From assembly GCA_965263285.1 (NCBI GenBank), contig CBDHHD010000016.1:1612001-1676000 (forward strand): a DNA stretch of 64,000 nucleotides. The letters run 5' to 3'. The translations under genes and the position numbers were made by a program. Origin of the DNA: JASGCP01 sp965263285. Its GTDB lineage: Bacteria > Bacteroidota > Bacteroidia > Chitinophagales > Chitinophagaceae. The notes beneath the pieces were generated by a model. That model was not told the DNA's origin. It did not search any database and worked only from the letters and a program-made list of their open reading frames with translations. Positions 9,701-18,072 of the stretch are shown here, in pieces. The first letter of the stretch is position 1, and each line of letters starts with the position of its first letter.

Positions 9701-10073
9701 TAAAAATAAAAATATTGAATATAGGGAAAACGAGATATCTAAACTTATTAATATGAATGCTGATGAGGCAAAGAAAAAGGTAGCAGTGTTGATAGATTTG
9801 TTTGATAAAGCATATGATGATTATTTCTACTTCCATCCTATTTTTGCAAAGGATAAATATGAGTTAATGAAAGGGGCTGATAGTTTCTATCGCAAATATT
9901 CAGAAATTAAAAACAATGAGTATCGTAAGGATTTTGATTTTGATGATTATTTGTCAAAAGCGATAGAAGATGGTTTTGTTGAAGGAAAATATGAAATAAT
10001 TAAGAAAAATGTAGCTACTCTCTTTGGAGATTTGCAATCGTACTTTCCTATTTTCTTTGAAAGCAACAAATAA
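6768..10073 (+). CDS. recC: Exodeoxyribonuclease V gamma subunit, RecC
   Basis: An 1101-residue protein, near the length of E. coli RecC (1122). RecC is a helicase-derived scaffold that splits the duplex and scans for the Chi site. The N-terminal stretch with MTPTAGMTSWLQVDLSMKLGIVANVEMV matches the family opening (in others, a conserved Gly-Met-xx-Trp-Leu followed by Gly-Ile-xx-Asn). Mid-protein there is a TINGCYTPMREVEVLYNYLV motif and FPYKIVDEK. No intact Walker A is seen, as expected for RecC. The start is the ATG at 6768; a TTG 18 bases upstream gives a poorer N-terminus. It lies between recD and recB, and 7 bp separate it from recB, so the three are surely co-transcribed. Confidence 0.9.
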   Translation: MAIKLMVSNSLEKLSEVLANNMKGSRNPFVKQWMMTPTAGMTSWLQVDLSMKLGIVANVEMVHFRDIIWLLYKWAGVAKQKVIHQDIFKWILYDRLGENEFIKRYPNISSYYQGSDIKKIALAKELADLFEQYQIYRTEMIVKWNSLSIDHVSKDDHSDETWQQFLWIRSKEYLKEKEYKDETEVQKELFALLKESAVQQQVKAHMPQLHLFGLAVLPPFYLQVLQQLAKSTNVFLYVVNPCIEIYWFEDRSEKETVKWEQKVKKRFTQHDHITQGNDLLLNWGRLIKETFLLLFEDDDIMNTYDDQYRAEIEHSNILLKSIQADIYHNRMKDTSSLGIEEDNDGISFDQLKKDRSITINGCYTPMREVEVLYNYLVALIDQQGKVMSARDIVVMVSDIDFYAPYIHAIFGDKTKQGKGARAIFPYKIVDEKFTSGNNLFSTIQAILDIDESVFKAESILELFDSPYIRKRFGITDIEAIRRAVIEAKILLSREGRKEDETYLVSWKYGLKKILYGICISGEPMIADDGEVFIPLDTAEGTEAIDRIRLVYFIKILNIYIDRRNEPKRLGDWALYLSDLLDDLILQEDEVEEKDKEEYRSFFSIIDGLCNVEDVHSGKISFEVFKHHILSFLSTEKNEHSFSTGGITFCSLMPMRSIPFKVVAMLGMDFDKFPRKETPLRFSLLSREKRIGDRNIKDNDKHLFLETLMCAKEMLYISYIARSAQDGSTLAPSLLVDQLIDYVANRCQCDAEELRKQWITIHPLHGFSSKYDNKNLISYLSDDLYKGSTKLAKGISNSLDILTDKNIRLDDLISFFKDPPKFYLTKRLGIYYADAYNEIPGAELFELGTLEEYGLVLQLLFTKDEKEKELLFDKKRMSASIPLANTGKYLFKKLNNDITKFKELVRTYTDDPPQSIRIEMPVKDKIISGTIKEVYGKYLVNVCNSINYPKHLIEAYLKYIFLRACGNDINWIFIFKYKDKNKNIEYRENEISKLINMNADEAKKKVAVLIDLFDKAYDDYFYFHPIFAKDKYELMKGADSFYRKYSEIKNNEYRKDFDFDDYLSKAIEDGFVEGKYEIIKKNVATLFGDLQSYFPIFFESNK

Positions 10074-10080
10074 ATAAAAT

Positions 10081-13000
10081 ATGAAAAAAGATACTATTAC
10101 ACCATTTGAAGTACAGACCGTTGAGTTAACAGGCACGAATCTAATTGAAGCAAGTGCGGGAACGGGTAAGACATATTCTATTACCTTATTGGTGGTTCGT
10201 TTAGTGATAGAAGAACAAATTCCTATTCAAAAAATATTGATGGTAACCTTCACAAAAGCAGCTATTGCAGAGTTAGAACTTCGCATTAGAAAGATAATCA
10301 GAGAGGCTTTGAAACTGGTAGATGAAATAAAAAATAAGAATGTAAGAGATGAACAAACTGACTTGTTTCATATTTTTACCCATGCGATGAATAAGAAGGG
10401 TATTTCAATAGAGGAATTAGGTAAGCTTTTAAAAGCCGCAGATAGTTTTTTAGATGAATTGTCAATATTAACCATTCATAGTTTTTGCCAACGAACCTTA
10501 TCGGAATATGCTTTTGAAACAGGTCAGCTCTTTGGCTCTACGATGATTACTAATGAAGATCAAGCAGAGATAAAAAAAGAATATTTTAATGAATTTTGGC
10601 GTCAGTATATTACTACGATGGATGTAGAACTTTTAGAAATATTATATATGCATGACTTTAATAAGGATTCTATATTGAAAGATATTGAATCTGTTATAGA
10701 TGGCAAACAAATAAGTCCTTCTATCACCATCGACCTCTATCATTTGGATAATACTTGTTGCGATAAAAAATGGGTAGAGCTATTAAAAAAAATAAAAAAG
10801 CATGCGAAAGACGATCAAGCTATTAAACAGTATATGGTTGAGATAAATCTAATAGCAGCAGAATATGTCATTGGCAGGCTTACAGATATAAAAAAACAAA
10901 AGGGATGGATTACTTTTAATGATATGATCTATCTTTTGTACGAGGCAGTGGCATTAGAGAAAGGAGGAAGCAAGGAGGAGAAACAACACAGTAAAGTGAT
11001 TCCACAAGCTTTACAAGAAAAATTCAAAGCTGTGTTTGTTGATGAATTTCAAGATACCGATACCTTTCAGTATGCTATTTTTAAACAGCTCTTTCATAGT
11101 CGTACTCCTGTTTTCTATATTGGAGATCCTAAGCAGTCGATCTATGGTTTTAGAAAGGCAGATTTGAATACTTATTTTAAAGCTAAAAATGAAGTAGAGC
11201 ATGTGTATACAATGCAGATGAATTATCGCTCTAATGCTTCGCTAATTGATGCAATGAACTATTTTTTTCAGCCCTGTGAAGGATTTGATACTTTCTTAAT
11301 GAAGGACTTGCAGTATAGCATTGTGCATTCTCCCCAACCTAATCAACAAGGGGTATTGAAATCTACCGATGTGCAAAAAGAAATACCACCTCTATTATTA
11401 TCACCGTATAAAAATAAGTCCGATATTGCCTCTGCAGTAGCGAAAACTGTTTCTGCTTTGCTTTCAGATAGATATTATATTGATAAGCATCAAGAAAAGA
11501 AAAGCATTGCCCCTTCTGATATAGGTATTTTGGTTCGTACAAAACATGAAGCAAAAACTATAAAAGCCGAATTGTCGCATTTTAATATTCCTGCTATTAT
11601 CGTAGATGACACAAAAATATTGTCTACCGATGAAGCTAAAAATATATTATACATTTTAAAAGCAGTGGGGACTAAGAAACGAGGAGATATCAATAGGGCG
11701 TTATTAACTACATTAGTGGGATATGATTATAGAAAATTATTAGAAAATGAAAATGATGCTGTTGATAGTTTTGTTTCTTATCAAGAAATATGGAAAGATA
11801 GTGGTGTATTTGTGATGCTTAAACAGTTTTTTATTGATTATGGTATTACGAATAAATTGAAATCTGATTTTAAAAGAGTTATTTCAAATATACAGCAACT
11901 ATTAGAGCTATTGCATAAGCAAGAAAGAACTAAAAAATACAATCCCCAAGAATTGACCGATTGGTTAGATAAAGCTATTAATGCAGATCTTATTTCTGGA
12001 GATGAGAGTGAACAACGCATTGAAAGCGATGAGAACGCAGTGAGTATTGCTACTATACATAAATCAAAAGGATTAGAGTACAATATTGTATTAGCACCAC
12101 ATTTAGATTTGAAGTTTAAGAAAGATAAAGATAGATCCTTGTCATGGAGTGAGAAGGGTAACTATTATTCTATATTGCCTGCTTTGGCAGAAGAAGAACA
12201 TGTCAGCAAAGCAAAGCAACAAGCAGAAGAAGAAAATAGACGGTTGATATATGTGGCTATTACAAGAGCAAAGATGCAGTGTTTTATTTATAAGAGTATC
12301 GCTAAAAACTTAGGTGAAACTTCTTTGTCCCCCTTCTATAATGCTATTATGAATAAGCCATTAAAAGATAGGGTTGATTGTGGTAAAGGTAAAATGCCTT
12401 CAAGTGAGGCCAAATACAAATCTAATGAAGTGCAAAAGGAACCTATTTATGCGGAGATTAAAAATTTTAAGTTGTTGCATTCTCATTGGCGAAAGACAAG
12501 TTATACTGCTTTGTCTCTTAATGAGCATCATCATATTTCTAAGGGAGAGCAAAAAGAAGTGTCAAAAAATATGTATGATGATTTTGTTTTCTATCAATTA
12601 GCAAGGGGAACGCAAATGGGTACTTGCTTGCATTATATATTTGAGCATATCGATTTTGGGAATAGCACTACTTGGAAACAATGGGTAGCTCGAGCGTTGA
12701 ATCATTTTTCTTTTGTAAAAGATAATGAGCAATATAGTCAACATATACTATCATTATTAGATACGATGATGCATACAACATTGTCTATAAAGCAATTGAA
12801 TGCGGAAGCTGTTTCTTTTTGCTTAGCCTCTATTACAAAAGATTGCAAATTGTCGGAATTGGAATTTAATTTTTCTATGAATTTATTTTCTACAATTGAC
12901 TTAGAAAAATATAGTTCAGTTCATGCTCCTTTTAAAGTAGAAAAATCAAAAATAGAAGGTATATTAAATGGTTTTATAGACTTGTTTTTTAAGTATAATG

Positions 13001-13308
13001 ATCGCTATTATATCTTGGATTGGAAGTCTAATCATTTGGGCTACACAGTAGATGATTACTCGGCAGATAGGATAGCAATAGCCATGAAAGAGAATAACTA
13101 TCATTTGCAATATCTTTTATACACGGTTGCGGTGGTAAGATATCTATCTTCTTGTTTGCCTAATTTTGATTATGATAAACATTTTGGGGGTATTATTTAT
13201 GTGTTTGTAAGAGGGGTTAGAAAGGGTACTAATAACGGTCTGTTTCTAACTCGCCCTGATAAGTCATTCGTAGATAATTTGAATAATGTATTTTGTGGGT
13301 TGATATAG
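10081..13308 (+). CDS. recB: Exodeoxyribonuclease V beta subunit, RecB helicase-nuclease
   Basis: A 1075-residue UvrD-like SF1A helicase with a C-terminal RecB nuclease. Motif I is EASAGTGKT (residues 23-31), motif Ia TFTKAAIAELELRIR, motif II DEFQDT (321-326), motif III GDPKQSIYGFR, motif IV MNYRSN, motif V TIHKSKGLEYN and motif VI RRLIYVAITRAK. The nuclease active site is visible as GFID (964-967) and LDWKSN (Asp980, Lys982). With RecC and RecD it forms the double-strand-end resection machine that also loads RecA. It is somewhat shorter than E. coli RecB (1180). Last gene of the operon, followed by 176 bp of AT-rich spacer with no recognisable feature. Confidence 0.93.
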   Translation: MKKDTITPFEVQTVELTGTNLIEASAGTGKTYSITLLVVRLVIEEQIPIQKILMVTFTKAAIAELELRIRKIIREALKLVDEIKNKNVRDEQTDLFHIFTHAMNKKGISIEELGKLLKAADSFLDELSILTIHSFCQRTLSEYAFETGQLFGSTMITNEDQAEIKKEYFNEFWRQYITTMDVELLEILYMHDFNKDSILKDIESVIDGKQISPSITIDLYHLDNTCCDKKWVELLKKIKKHAKDDQAIKQYMVEINLIAAEYVIGRLTDIKKQKGWITFNDMIYLLYEAVALEKGGSKEEKQHSKVIPQALQEKFKAVFVDEFQDTDTFQYAIFKQLFHSRTPVFYIGDPKQSIYGFRKADLNTYFKAKNEVEHVYTMQMNYRSNASLIDAMNYFFQPCEGFDTFLMKDLQYSIVHSPQPNQQGVLKSTDVQKEIPPLLLSPYKNKSDIASAVAKTVSALLSDRYYIDKHQEKKSIAPSDIGILVRTKHEAKTIKAELSHFNIPAIIVDDTKILSTDEAKNILYILKAVGTKKRGDINRALLTTLVGYDYRKLLENENDAVDSFVSYQEIWKDSGVFVMLKQFFIDYGITNKLKSDFKRVISNIQQLLELLHKQERTKKYNPQELTDWLDKAINADLISGDESEQRIESDENAVSIATIHKSKGLEYNIVLAPHLDLKFKKDKDRSLSWSEKGNYYSILPALAEEEHVSKAKQQAEEENRRLIYVAITRAKMQCFIYKSIAKNLGETSLSPFYNAIMNKPLKDRVDCGKGKMPSSEAKYKSNEVQKEPIYAEIKNFKLLHSHWRKTSYTALSLNEHHHISKGEQKEVSKNMYDDFVFYQLARGTQMGTCLHYIFEHIDFGNSTTWKQWVARALNHFSFVKDNEQYSQHILSLLDTMMHTTLSIKQLNAEAVSFCLASITKDCKLSELEFNFSMNLFSTIDLEKYSSVHAPFKVEKSKIEGILNGFIDLFFKYNDRYYILDWKSNHLGYTVDDYSADRIAIAMKENNYHLQYLLYTVAVVRYLSSCLPNFDYDKHFGGIIYVFVRGVRKGTNNGLFLTRPDKSFVDNLNNVFCGLI

Positions 13309-13484
13309 TTGATTAGTTTACTAAATGTATCACACTGCAATGCGGCATTTTTTTAAAATTAAACGCTATTATAAGAAACTTACCCCCATCTTTTTTATAG
13401 CCTAAAAAATACCTCTACCCACAAAAAATAAACCTACCATTAGTACAAATATTATATTTTTGATAATATACAATAAAATTATTT

Positions 13485-14528
13485 ATGAATATTATTATTA
13501 GTATTTTGTTGCTTCTCGTTGCTCTATTCATGATTGCCTTCTTCTCTGGTATGGAAATTGCATTTGTTTCAGTGAACAAATTTAGTATTCAACTAGCAAA
13601 AAAACATAAAAAAAAGAATATTGATCTATTAAAAAAATTTTTAAGTCACCCTGATCGCTTTATAAGCACTTGCATTATTGGAGTAAATATTTTCTTTGTT
13701 ATCTATGGAATGCTATTCTCCGATATTGTTAGTTATTGCATTTTAATATTTGACCTCACTCTCTCTGAATATATCAAAATTATATTAGAAACCATCATCT
13801 CCACACTTATGCTACTCATATTAGGTGATTATCTGCCCAAATCGCTATTTAAAATGCAATCAAAAAAAGTGCTTTTTAAATTTGTCCCTATCATATATTA
13901 CTGCGATTACATTTTGCATTGGATTAATATTATTTTCATTACGATATCTACCTTTGTATTAGACCGAATTATACACCTAAAAAAGAAAGACTATACTGAA
14001 ATATTTTCTTATTACGACTTAGAAACTTTCTATACTGATGTAAAAAAAAATACCACCCAATTATTTCCACAAGTAACCCTATTTGAAAATGCATTAAAAA
14101 TACCCAACAATAAAATAAAAAAGTGTATCATACCAAGGACAAAAATAGATGCCATAGATGAACAATCATCTATAGAAAATGTAGAAAGCATATTCACACA
14201 AACAAAGCACACTTGTTTAATTGTATACAAAAAGAACATAGATAATATTATAGGATACATTCACCATCTCGCTTTATTTGATAACCCTACTTCCATTCAT
14301 GATATGATTATTCCTATTCCTATACTTAAAGATAATCTATCTATAGGAAAAGCACTTAGTCAATTAATAGAAAGCAAAAAAACACTTGCCCTCGTAATAG
14401 ATGAATTCAATGAAACGGTAGGAATTATAACCATCGAAGGATTAATTGAAGAAATATTTGGAGAATTAAATGAAGATTCAAAAAAAGAAAATCCTTTCAA
14501 TAGATCTGTTATGCCCCCTATAAAATAA
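13485..14528 (+). CDS. CNNM/DUF21 transmembrane protein with CBS pair
   Basis: A 347-residue hemolysin-C/CorC-family membrane protein. The DUF21 (CNNM) domain spans residues about 1-190, with the typical opening helix and motif AFFSGMEIAFVSVNKF, followed by CIIGVNIFFVIYG and further helices around 90-110 and 130-165. A CBS-pair segment follows (IPRTKIDAIDEQS at about 220 and DEFNETVGIITIEGLIEEIFGE near 305-325). Relatives such as YfjD/CorB or GldE carry an extra C-terminal CorC_HlyC domain of about 80 residues; here the protein stops shortly after the second CBS motif. Mg2+ or Co2+ export is the usual role of CNNM proteins. GldE (gliding) is a Bacteroidota alternative, but nothing here proves it. 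Its stop abuts the convergent rsmA stop. Confidence 0.8.
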   Translation: MNIIISILLLLVALFMIAFFSGMEIAFVSVNKFSIQLAKKHKKKNIDLLKKFLSHPDRFISTCIIGVNIFFVIYGMLFSDIVSYCILIFDLTLSEYIKIILETIISTLMLLILGDYLPKSLFKMQSKKVLFKFVPIIYYCDYILHWINIIFITISTFVLDRIIHLKKKDYTEIFSYYDLETFYTDVKKNTTQLFPQVTLFENALKIPNNKIKKCIIPRTKIDAIDEQSSIENVESIFTQTKHTCLIVYKKNIDNIIGYIHHLALFDNPTSIHDMIIPIPILKDNLSIGKALSQLIESKKTLALVIDEFNETVGIITIEGLIEEIFGELNEDSKKENPFNRSVMPPIK

Positions 14529-15281
14529 TTATAACATATCGTATGTTAACTTACAAAAGTCTTTCACTGTTAAATCTTCTGCCCGATTAGAAAAAATGGG
14601 ATCTTTTAATCGCTCTTTAGGAAAAAAATCAGACAAGGCATTACGCAACATCTTTCGCCGTTGATTAAAAGCTTTCTTCACTAATACAAAGAACAATGTT
14701 TCATTTTTATACATAGGAGCATCATTTTTTTTCAACAAAGAAATAACCCCACTCATAACCTTAGGCGGAGGAATAAAAGACTCTGGAGGTACATCAAACA
14801 AATAAGTTACATCATAAAATGCTTGCATTAATACACTTAAAATGCCATATTCTTTAGAATGCGGAGAAGCAGCTATCCTTTGAGCTACTTCTTTTTGAAA
14901 CATACCTAATACAAATGGCACATGTTGTCGCCAAGCAATTACTTTAAATAGAATTTGAGTTGATATATTATAAGGAAAATTACCGATAATTTGGAAATAT
15001 CCTTCAAAAGGACAATCTATATCTAGTATATTTGCCTGAATAACCTTTAACATAGGATAATGCAATGATAGGTACTGAATCTTTTCGCTATCCACTTCTA
15101 CAGCTTTAAGATCGATATTTGGAATATGCAATAAATATTTAGACAACACTCCTCCACCGGGACCTATTTCTATTATCTGTGGTACAGTAGTAGGCAATAA
15201 CGATACCATACGCATAGCTATTGCTTCATTTATAAGGAAATGTTGCCCTAACGACTTCTTTAATACAAGTCTATCCATCAT
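14529..15281 (-). CDS. rsmA: 16S rRNA (adenine1518/1519-N6)-dimethyltransferase
   Basis: A 250-residue KsgA/RsmA methyltransferase that dimethylates two adjacent adenines in helix 45 of 16S rRNA during late 30S assembly. The family opening KKSLGQHFLIN (residues about 8-18), the SAM-binding motif EIGPGGGVLS (about 38-47), motif IV GNFPYNIS, and the C-terminal KAFNQRRKMLRNAL block are all present. Length is typical (about 260). The start could be Met1 or Met2. It converges end to end with the CNNM gene without spacer. Upstream lies the composite element at 15345-16114, so its promoter must be in the short gap or in the element. Confidence 0.95.
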   Translation of the reverse strand: MMDRLVLKKSLGQHFLINEAIAMRMVSLLPTTVPQIIEIGPGGGVLSKYLLHIPNIDLKAVEVDSEKIQYLSLHYPMLKVIQANILDIDCPFEGYFQIIGNFPYNISTQILFKVIAWRQHVPFVLGMFQKEVAQRIAASPHSKEYGILSVLMQAFYDVTYLFDVPPESFIPPPKVMSGVISLLKKNDAPMYKNETLFFVLVKKAFNQRRKMLRNALSDFFPKERLKDPIFSNRAEDLTVKDFCKLTYDML

Positions 15282-15344
15282 GTATCCATTCTTTAGATTG
15301 ATAAAAAATCAATTAGCATATTTAATATATGCATAGATTAAAAA

Positions 15345-16114
15345 GGTATAACGACTTTTTTAGTGAACAATCGTAAAAATAATATATTTTTAAAAAAAAC
15401 CAATTTATTTTTGATTTTTGGCTACATCTTTTTTTAAGGTGCTGGAAGCATGGATTATTAAATACATATAAGCATGGAAATAATAGGAAATATCTGATGA
15501 GGACTGCCCTCAGATAAAGAGCGTTACAAAACGAGGTGAGCGAAGCGACCAGCGAGAATGTGGAGGCGGACATTTTTATATATGAATCGTTATGATGAGC
15601 ATAAAGTATTTGCATAAAAGATCACTATGGACAAGCTCATCATAACGATTCATACCTCACCGCCTCCCATTCATTCTCGCTAGCGTAGCGAGCCGTAGTT
15701 TTGTAGCTCTTTAATCTGCAGGCTTGATTTTTTCTTTGTTTCTTTCTTTTGTATCAAGACAAAAGAAAGAAAAAGATATAAAAAACGATTATGAACCTAT
15801 ATCTGAGTCATTACAAAAAAGGTATAACAACTTTTTTAGTGGGGGCGATTTGACTTATTTGTAATAATAAAAATATTTTTAGTAAAAGTAACACAATATA
15901 GACTATTTTCTATTTTTATTAACACAACTTGCCTTAAAAAAATTAAATCAAATTCATAAAAAAAGGTGTGTAATAATAAAAATATTTTTAGTAAAAGTAA
16001 CACAATATAGACTATTTTCTATTTTTATTAACACAACTTGCCTTAAAAAAATTAAATCAAATTCATAAAAAAAGGTGTATTTTAATACCTGCTCACTAAA
16101 AAAGTTGTTATACC
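15345..16114 (+). mobile_element. GGTATAAC composite element with nested truncated core (copy C)
   Basis: A 770-bp unit bounded by GGTATAACGACTTTTTTAGT at the left and its near-exact complement ACTAAAAAAGTTGTTATACC at the right. The flanking 8 bp are identical: ATTAAAAA at 15337-15344 and at 16115-16122. Inside, from 15420, is a core-family copy (copy C) that has lost its right end and runs directly into a second GGTATAAC end at 15821. The right part, 15821-16114, resembles the 183-bp element at 57810-57992 but has an internal 108-bp segment duplicated. No transposase is encoded. A reading frame on the minus strand inside it is an artefact of the conserved repeat sequence. Confidence 0.82.
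15861..16076. repeat. 108-bp direct tandem duplication inside the GGTATAAC element
   Basis: The segment beginning GTAATAATAAAAATATTTTT is present twice in a row (15861-15968 and 15969-16076), virtually identical. The sibling element at 57810-57992 holds it once, so this is a local duplication after insertion or in an ancestor. Confidence 0.9.
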
Positions 16115-16222
16115 ATTAAAAAGAACTTTTTATTTTTCGTATATTTGCTTTAATTAATATCACAAATCTATCATATCAACTACCATTAAAGCAATCAAAA
16201 AAATGATTATAAGAAGCCTCTA

Positions 16223-16837
16223 CTATTTTTTTGAATATAATAAATTTAAACCATTTACTAAATCTTTTGTAATATCGTATGCAGTATCTTTATAATAAAT
16301 AAAATCATGAGCACTTGTTGCAATGATATAATTATAATCTTTATTAGCGTTATATTGTTTAAAAAAAGAATTAATTTTATCTTGTACATCTTGCAATTTA
16401 TTCACCGACTCTTCAGATAATTCCTGTGCTTGTTTATTGGCTAATTTCTGAATATAGCGATCTTGCCGAACAAGTTTGTCTTGTGCTTCTGTAATTTGTA
16501 CTTGCGACATCATAGGTGCCCCATTCTCAAACTTAAGATAATCTTCTTTAAGCTTATCTTTCAAACTATTGATTAGTGAATCATTTGTATATTCTTTATT
16601 ATGTAATTCATCTCGTAAATTTCTAAAATATATAAAATCATCTTCTAAAGTATCCATATTAAAATATGCAATGGACTCTGTAGATTTATCTTTTGGCTGT
16701 GTCAAATTGTTACGACTCATAGGATAACGAGCTCTCAATTCATTTTGAATATTATCGTAAAAAACAAACAAAAAAATAACTGCAATTAACAACATAGCAT
16801 TAATCATTAACAATATATTTCTAACTATATTCTTCAT
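16223..16837 (-). CDS. OmpH/Skp-like periplasmic chaperone family protein
   Basis: A 204-residue protein with an N-terminal hydrophobic helix (residues about 8-27, ILLMINAMLLIAVIFLFVFY) and then a soluble, strongly charged region. The segment IAYFNMDTLEDDFIYFRNLRDEL (residues about 56-78) is the signature opening of the Bacteroidota OmpH family (usually IAYVNxDTLxxxYxxxxxL). Residues about 80-170 look like the long coiled-coil arms of Skp-type chaperones. The C-terminal part (YIIATSAHDFIYYKDTAYDIT) matches the closing strand and short helix of that fold, which ends with a D-IT-V-L-N motif. Role inferred: holding unfolded outer-membrane proteins. It lies 12 bp downstream of the methyltransferase gene on the same strand and is probably co-transcribed with it. 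Confidence 0.7.
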   Translation of the reverse strand: MKNIVRNILLMINAMLLIAVIFLFVFYDNIQNELRARYPMSRNNLTQPKDKSTESIAYFNMDTLEDDFIYFRNLRDELHNKEYTNDSLINSLKDKLKEDYLKFENGAPMMSQVQITEAQDKLVRQDRYIQKLANKQAQELSEESVNKLQDVQDKINSFFKQYNANKDYNYIIATSAHDFIYYKDTAYDITKDLVNGLNLLYSKK

Positions 16838-16849
16838 TATACTAAATAA

Positions 16850-17626
16850 TTATTTTTTTTTACAATATATCATAATACTAACCGACTTAAACGGTATACA
16901 AGTTGTACTTTTAGAAAACACAAATGTACGCAAAAATTTTTGCAATAATTTCCAAGATACCACATCCATAGGAGCAGTAACATATACCATTCGTATCACC
17001 TCAAAACCATGTCTTTCCAATAAACATCGAATTCGCTTTTTAGTATAAGTTCTTGCATGTGCCCATTTCTCATGTAAACGTCTTGGTAACCAACCAAAGA
17101 ATGGCACTCTATTCCATTTTAAAATAGGTAAAGAAGCTCCATGGGTTTCAAAAATCCACCATTTGTTAGGAACAGAAAGGATAGCTATTCCTCCAGAAAC
17201 TAGCGAATTAACATAGTTTCGCACCCCATCATCTTCATTAGGCAAATGCTCTATCACTTCTAAACTTATTAAACGATCTGCTAGTTGTAAATAAGGAGCA
17301 TTACAAATATCCCAAACAATAAAAGAACTATTAGAAATCTGTAATTGTTTTTGTAAACTATTAAATTCTTCTTTATGTAACTCATTATATTCTAAACCAA
17401 TAGATGAACTAAAATAAGGAGATAACGGCAATATCGTATTGCCATTTCCACATCCTATATCTAATAATATACCTTGTGATTGAAAGAATTTTTCAGCAAA
17501 CTCATCATTCCATTGCTTAATAATAGCAATTCTTCTTTGCACTAAGACATCTTCTTGATATGCAGGTTTCCCCAAATAATGATCTTGAACAAATAAAGAC
17601 CGATCTACTCGTTGTGTGTTACCCAT
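16850..17626 (-). CDS. Class I SAM-dependent methyltransferase
   Basis: A 258-residue Rossmann-fold methyltransferase. Motif I LLDIGCGNG is at residues 54-62, the acidic post-I region GLEYN at about 76, motif II region FIVWDICNAPYL near 98-109, and the LISLEVIEHLPNEDDGVRNY helix near 115-134, all typical of UbiG/Methyltransf_23-type enzymes. The GWLPRRLHEKWAHARTYTKKRIRCLLERHGFE stretch is shared with methyltransferases found in polysaccharide or lipid glycan gene sets, but there are no glycosyltransferases nearby, so the substrate is unknown. The gene is followed by the ompH-like gene at 12 bp. The first residues (MGNTQRVDRS) do not define the start strongly. Confidence 0.75.
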   Translation of the reverse strand: MGNTQRVDRSLFVQDHYLGKPAYQEDVLVQRRIAIIKQWNDEFAEKFFQSQGILLDIGCGNGNTILPLSPYFSSSIGLEYNELHKEEFNSLQKQLQISNSSFIVWDICNAPYLQLADRLISLEVIEHLPNEDDGVRNYVNSLVSGGIAILSVPNKWWIFETHGASLPILKWNRVPFFGWLPRRLHEKWAHARTYTKKRIRCLLERHGFEVIRMVYVTAPMDVVSWKLLQKFLRTFVFSKSTTCIPFKSVSIMIYCKKK

Positions 17627-18072
17627 AATCTTAAATTAAAATATGCAAATTCCCTTATTACACTACTAATGTTTTTTTACTCATGCAAATTTTATTTATT
17701 ATTAAATATTTTTTAAACACTTTTTAAACACACAAACCTATCTCTATAATTTTTGTAAAGATATATTAAGAAATAAAAATAAAAAAATATTAATTTTGGG
17801 ACTAAATCATTTTTTCAGGTACTAAGATATTTTTAACAAATGAAAATTTTGCAACTGATCGGGTATAGGTTAATAATTTATTTGTATATCTTTTGTTTTG
17901 ATACAAAAGAAAAAAAAGAAAAAAATCAAGCCTGCAGATAAAGAGCTACAAAAGTGCAGATCACTAAGAATAATGAGAGGAATTATGCACGAATCATTAT
18001 GATGAATTTTTGCCCTTACCTTTTAGAAATAACATATTGTTTTTAAAAGGAACCCCATCCAAACAAATATAT
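17627..18072. other. Intergenic gap with degenerate core-element relic
   Basis: From about 17804 to 18012 this gap holds a decayed piece of the core family: the TTTTTTCAGGTACTAAGA end, the pyrimidine/purine hairpin around TTTTGTTTTGATACAAAAGA, TCAAGCCTGCAGATAAAGAG, and a fragment GAATCATTATGATGA of the central stem. The middle and one end are lost and no target duplication remains. The left 170 bp are simply AT-rich. No gene is visible. Confidence 0.6.

Noticed and set aside
15322..15615. Reading frame in the repeat (with near-identical frames at 18833-19075, 56575-57024 and 57207-57602) encoding a conserved peptide starting with ILYAHHNDSYIKM
   Set aside because: The frame is identical because the DNA repeat is nearly identical; it crosses the palindromic stem, has no start context, and breaks in copies A, B and H. 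A non-coding element explains it better.
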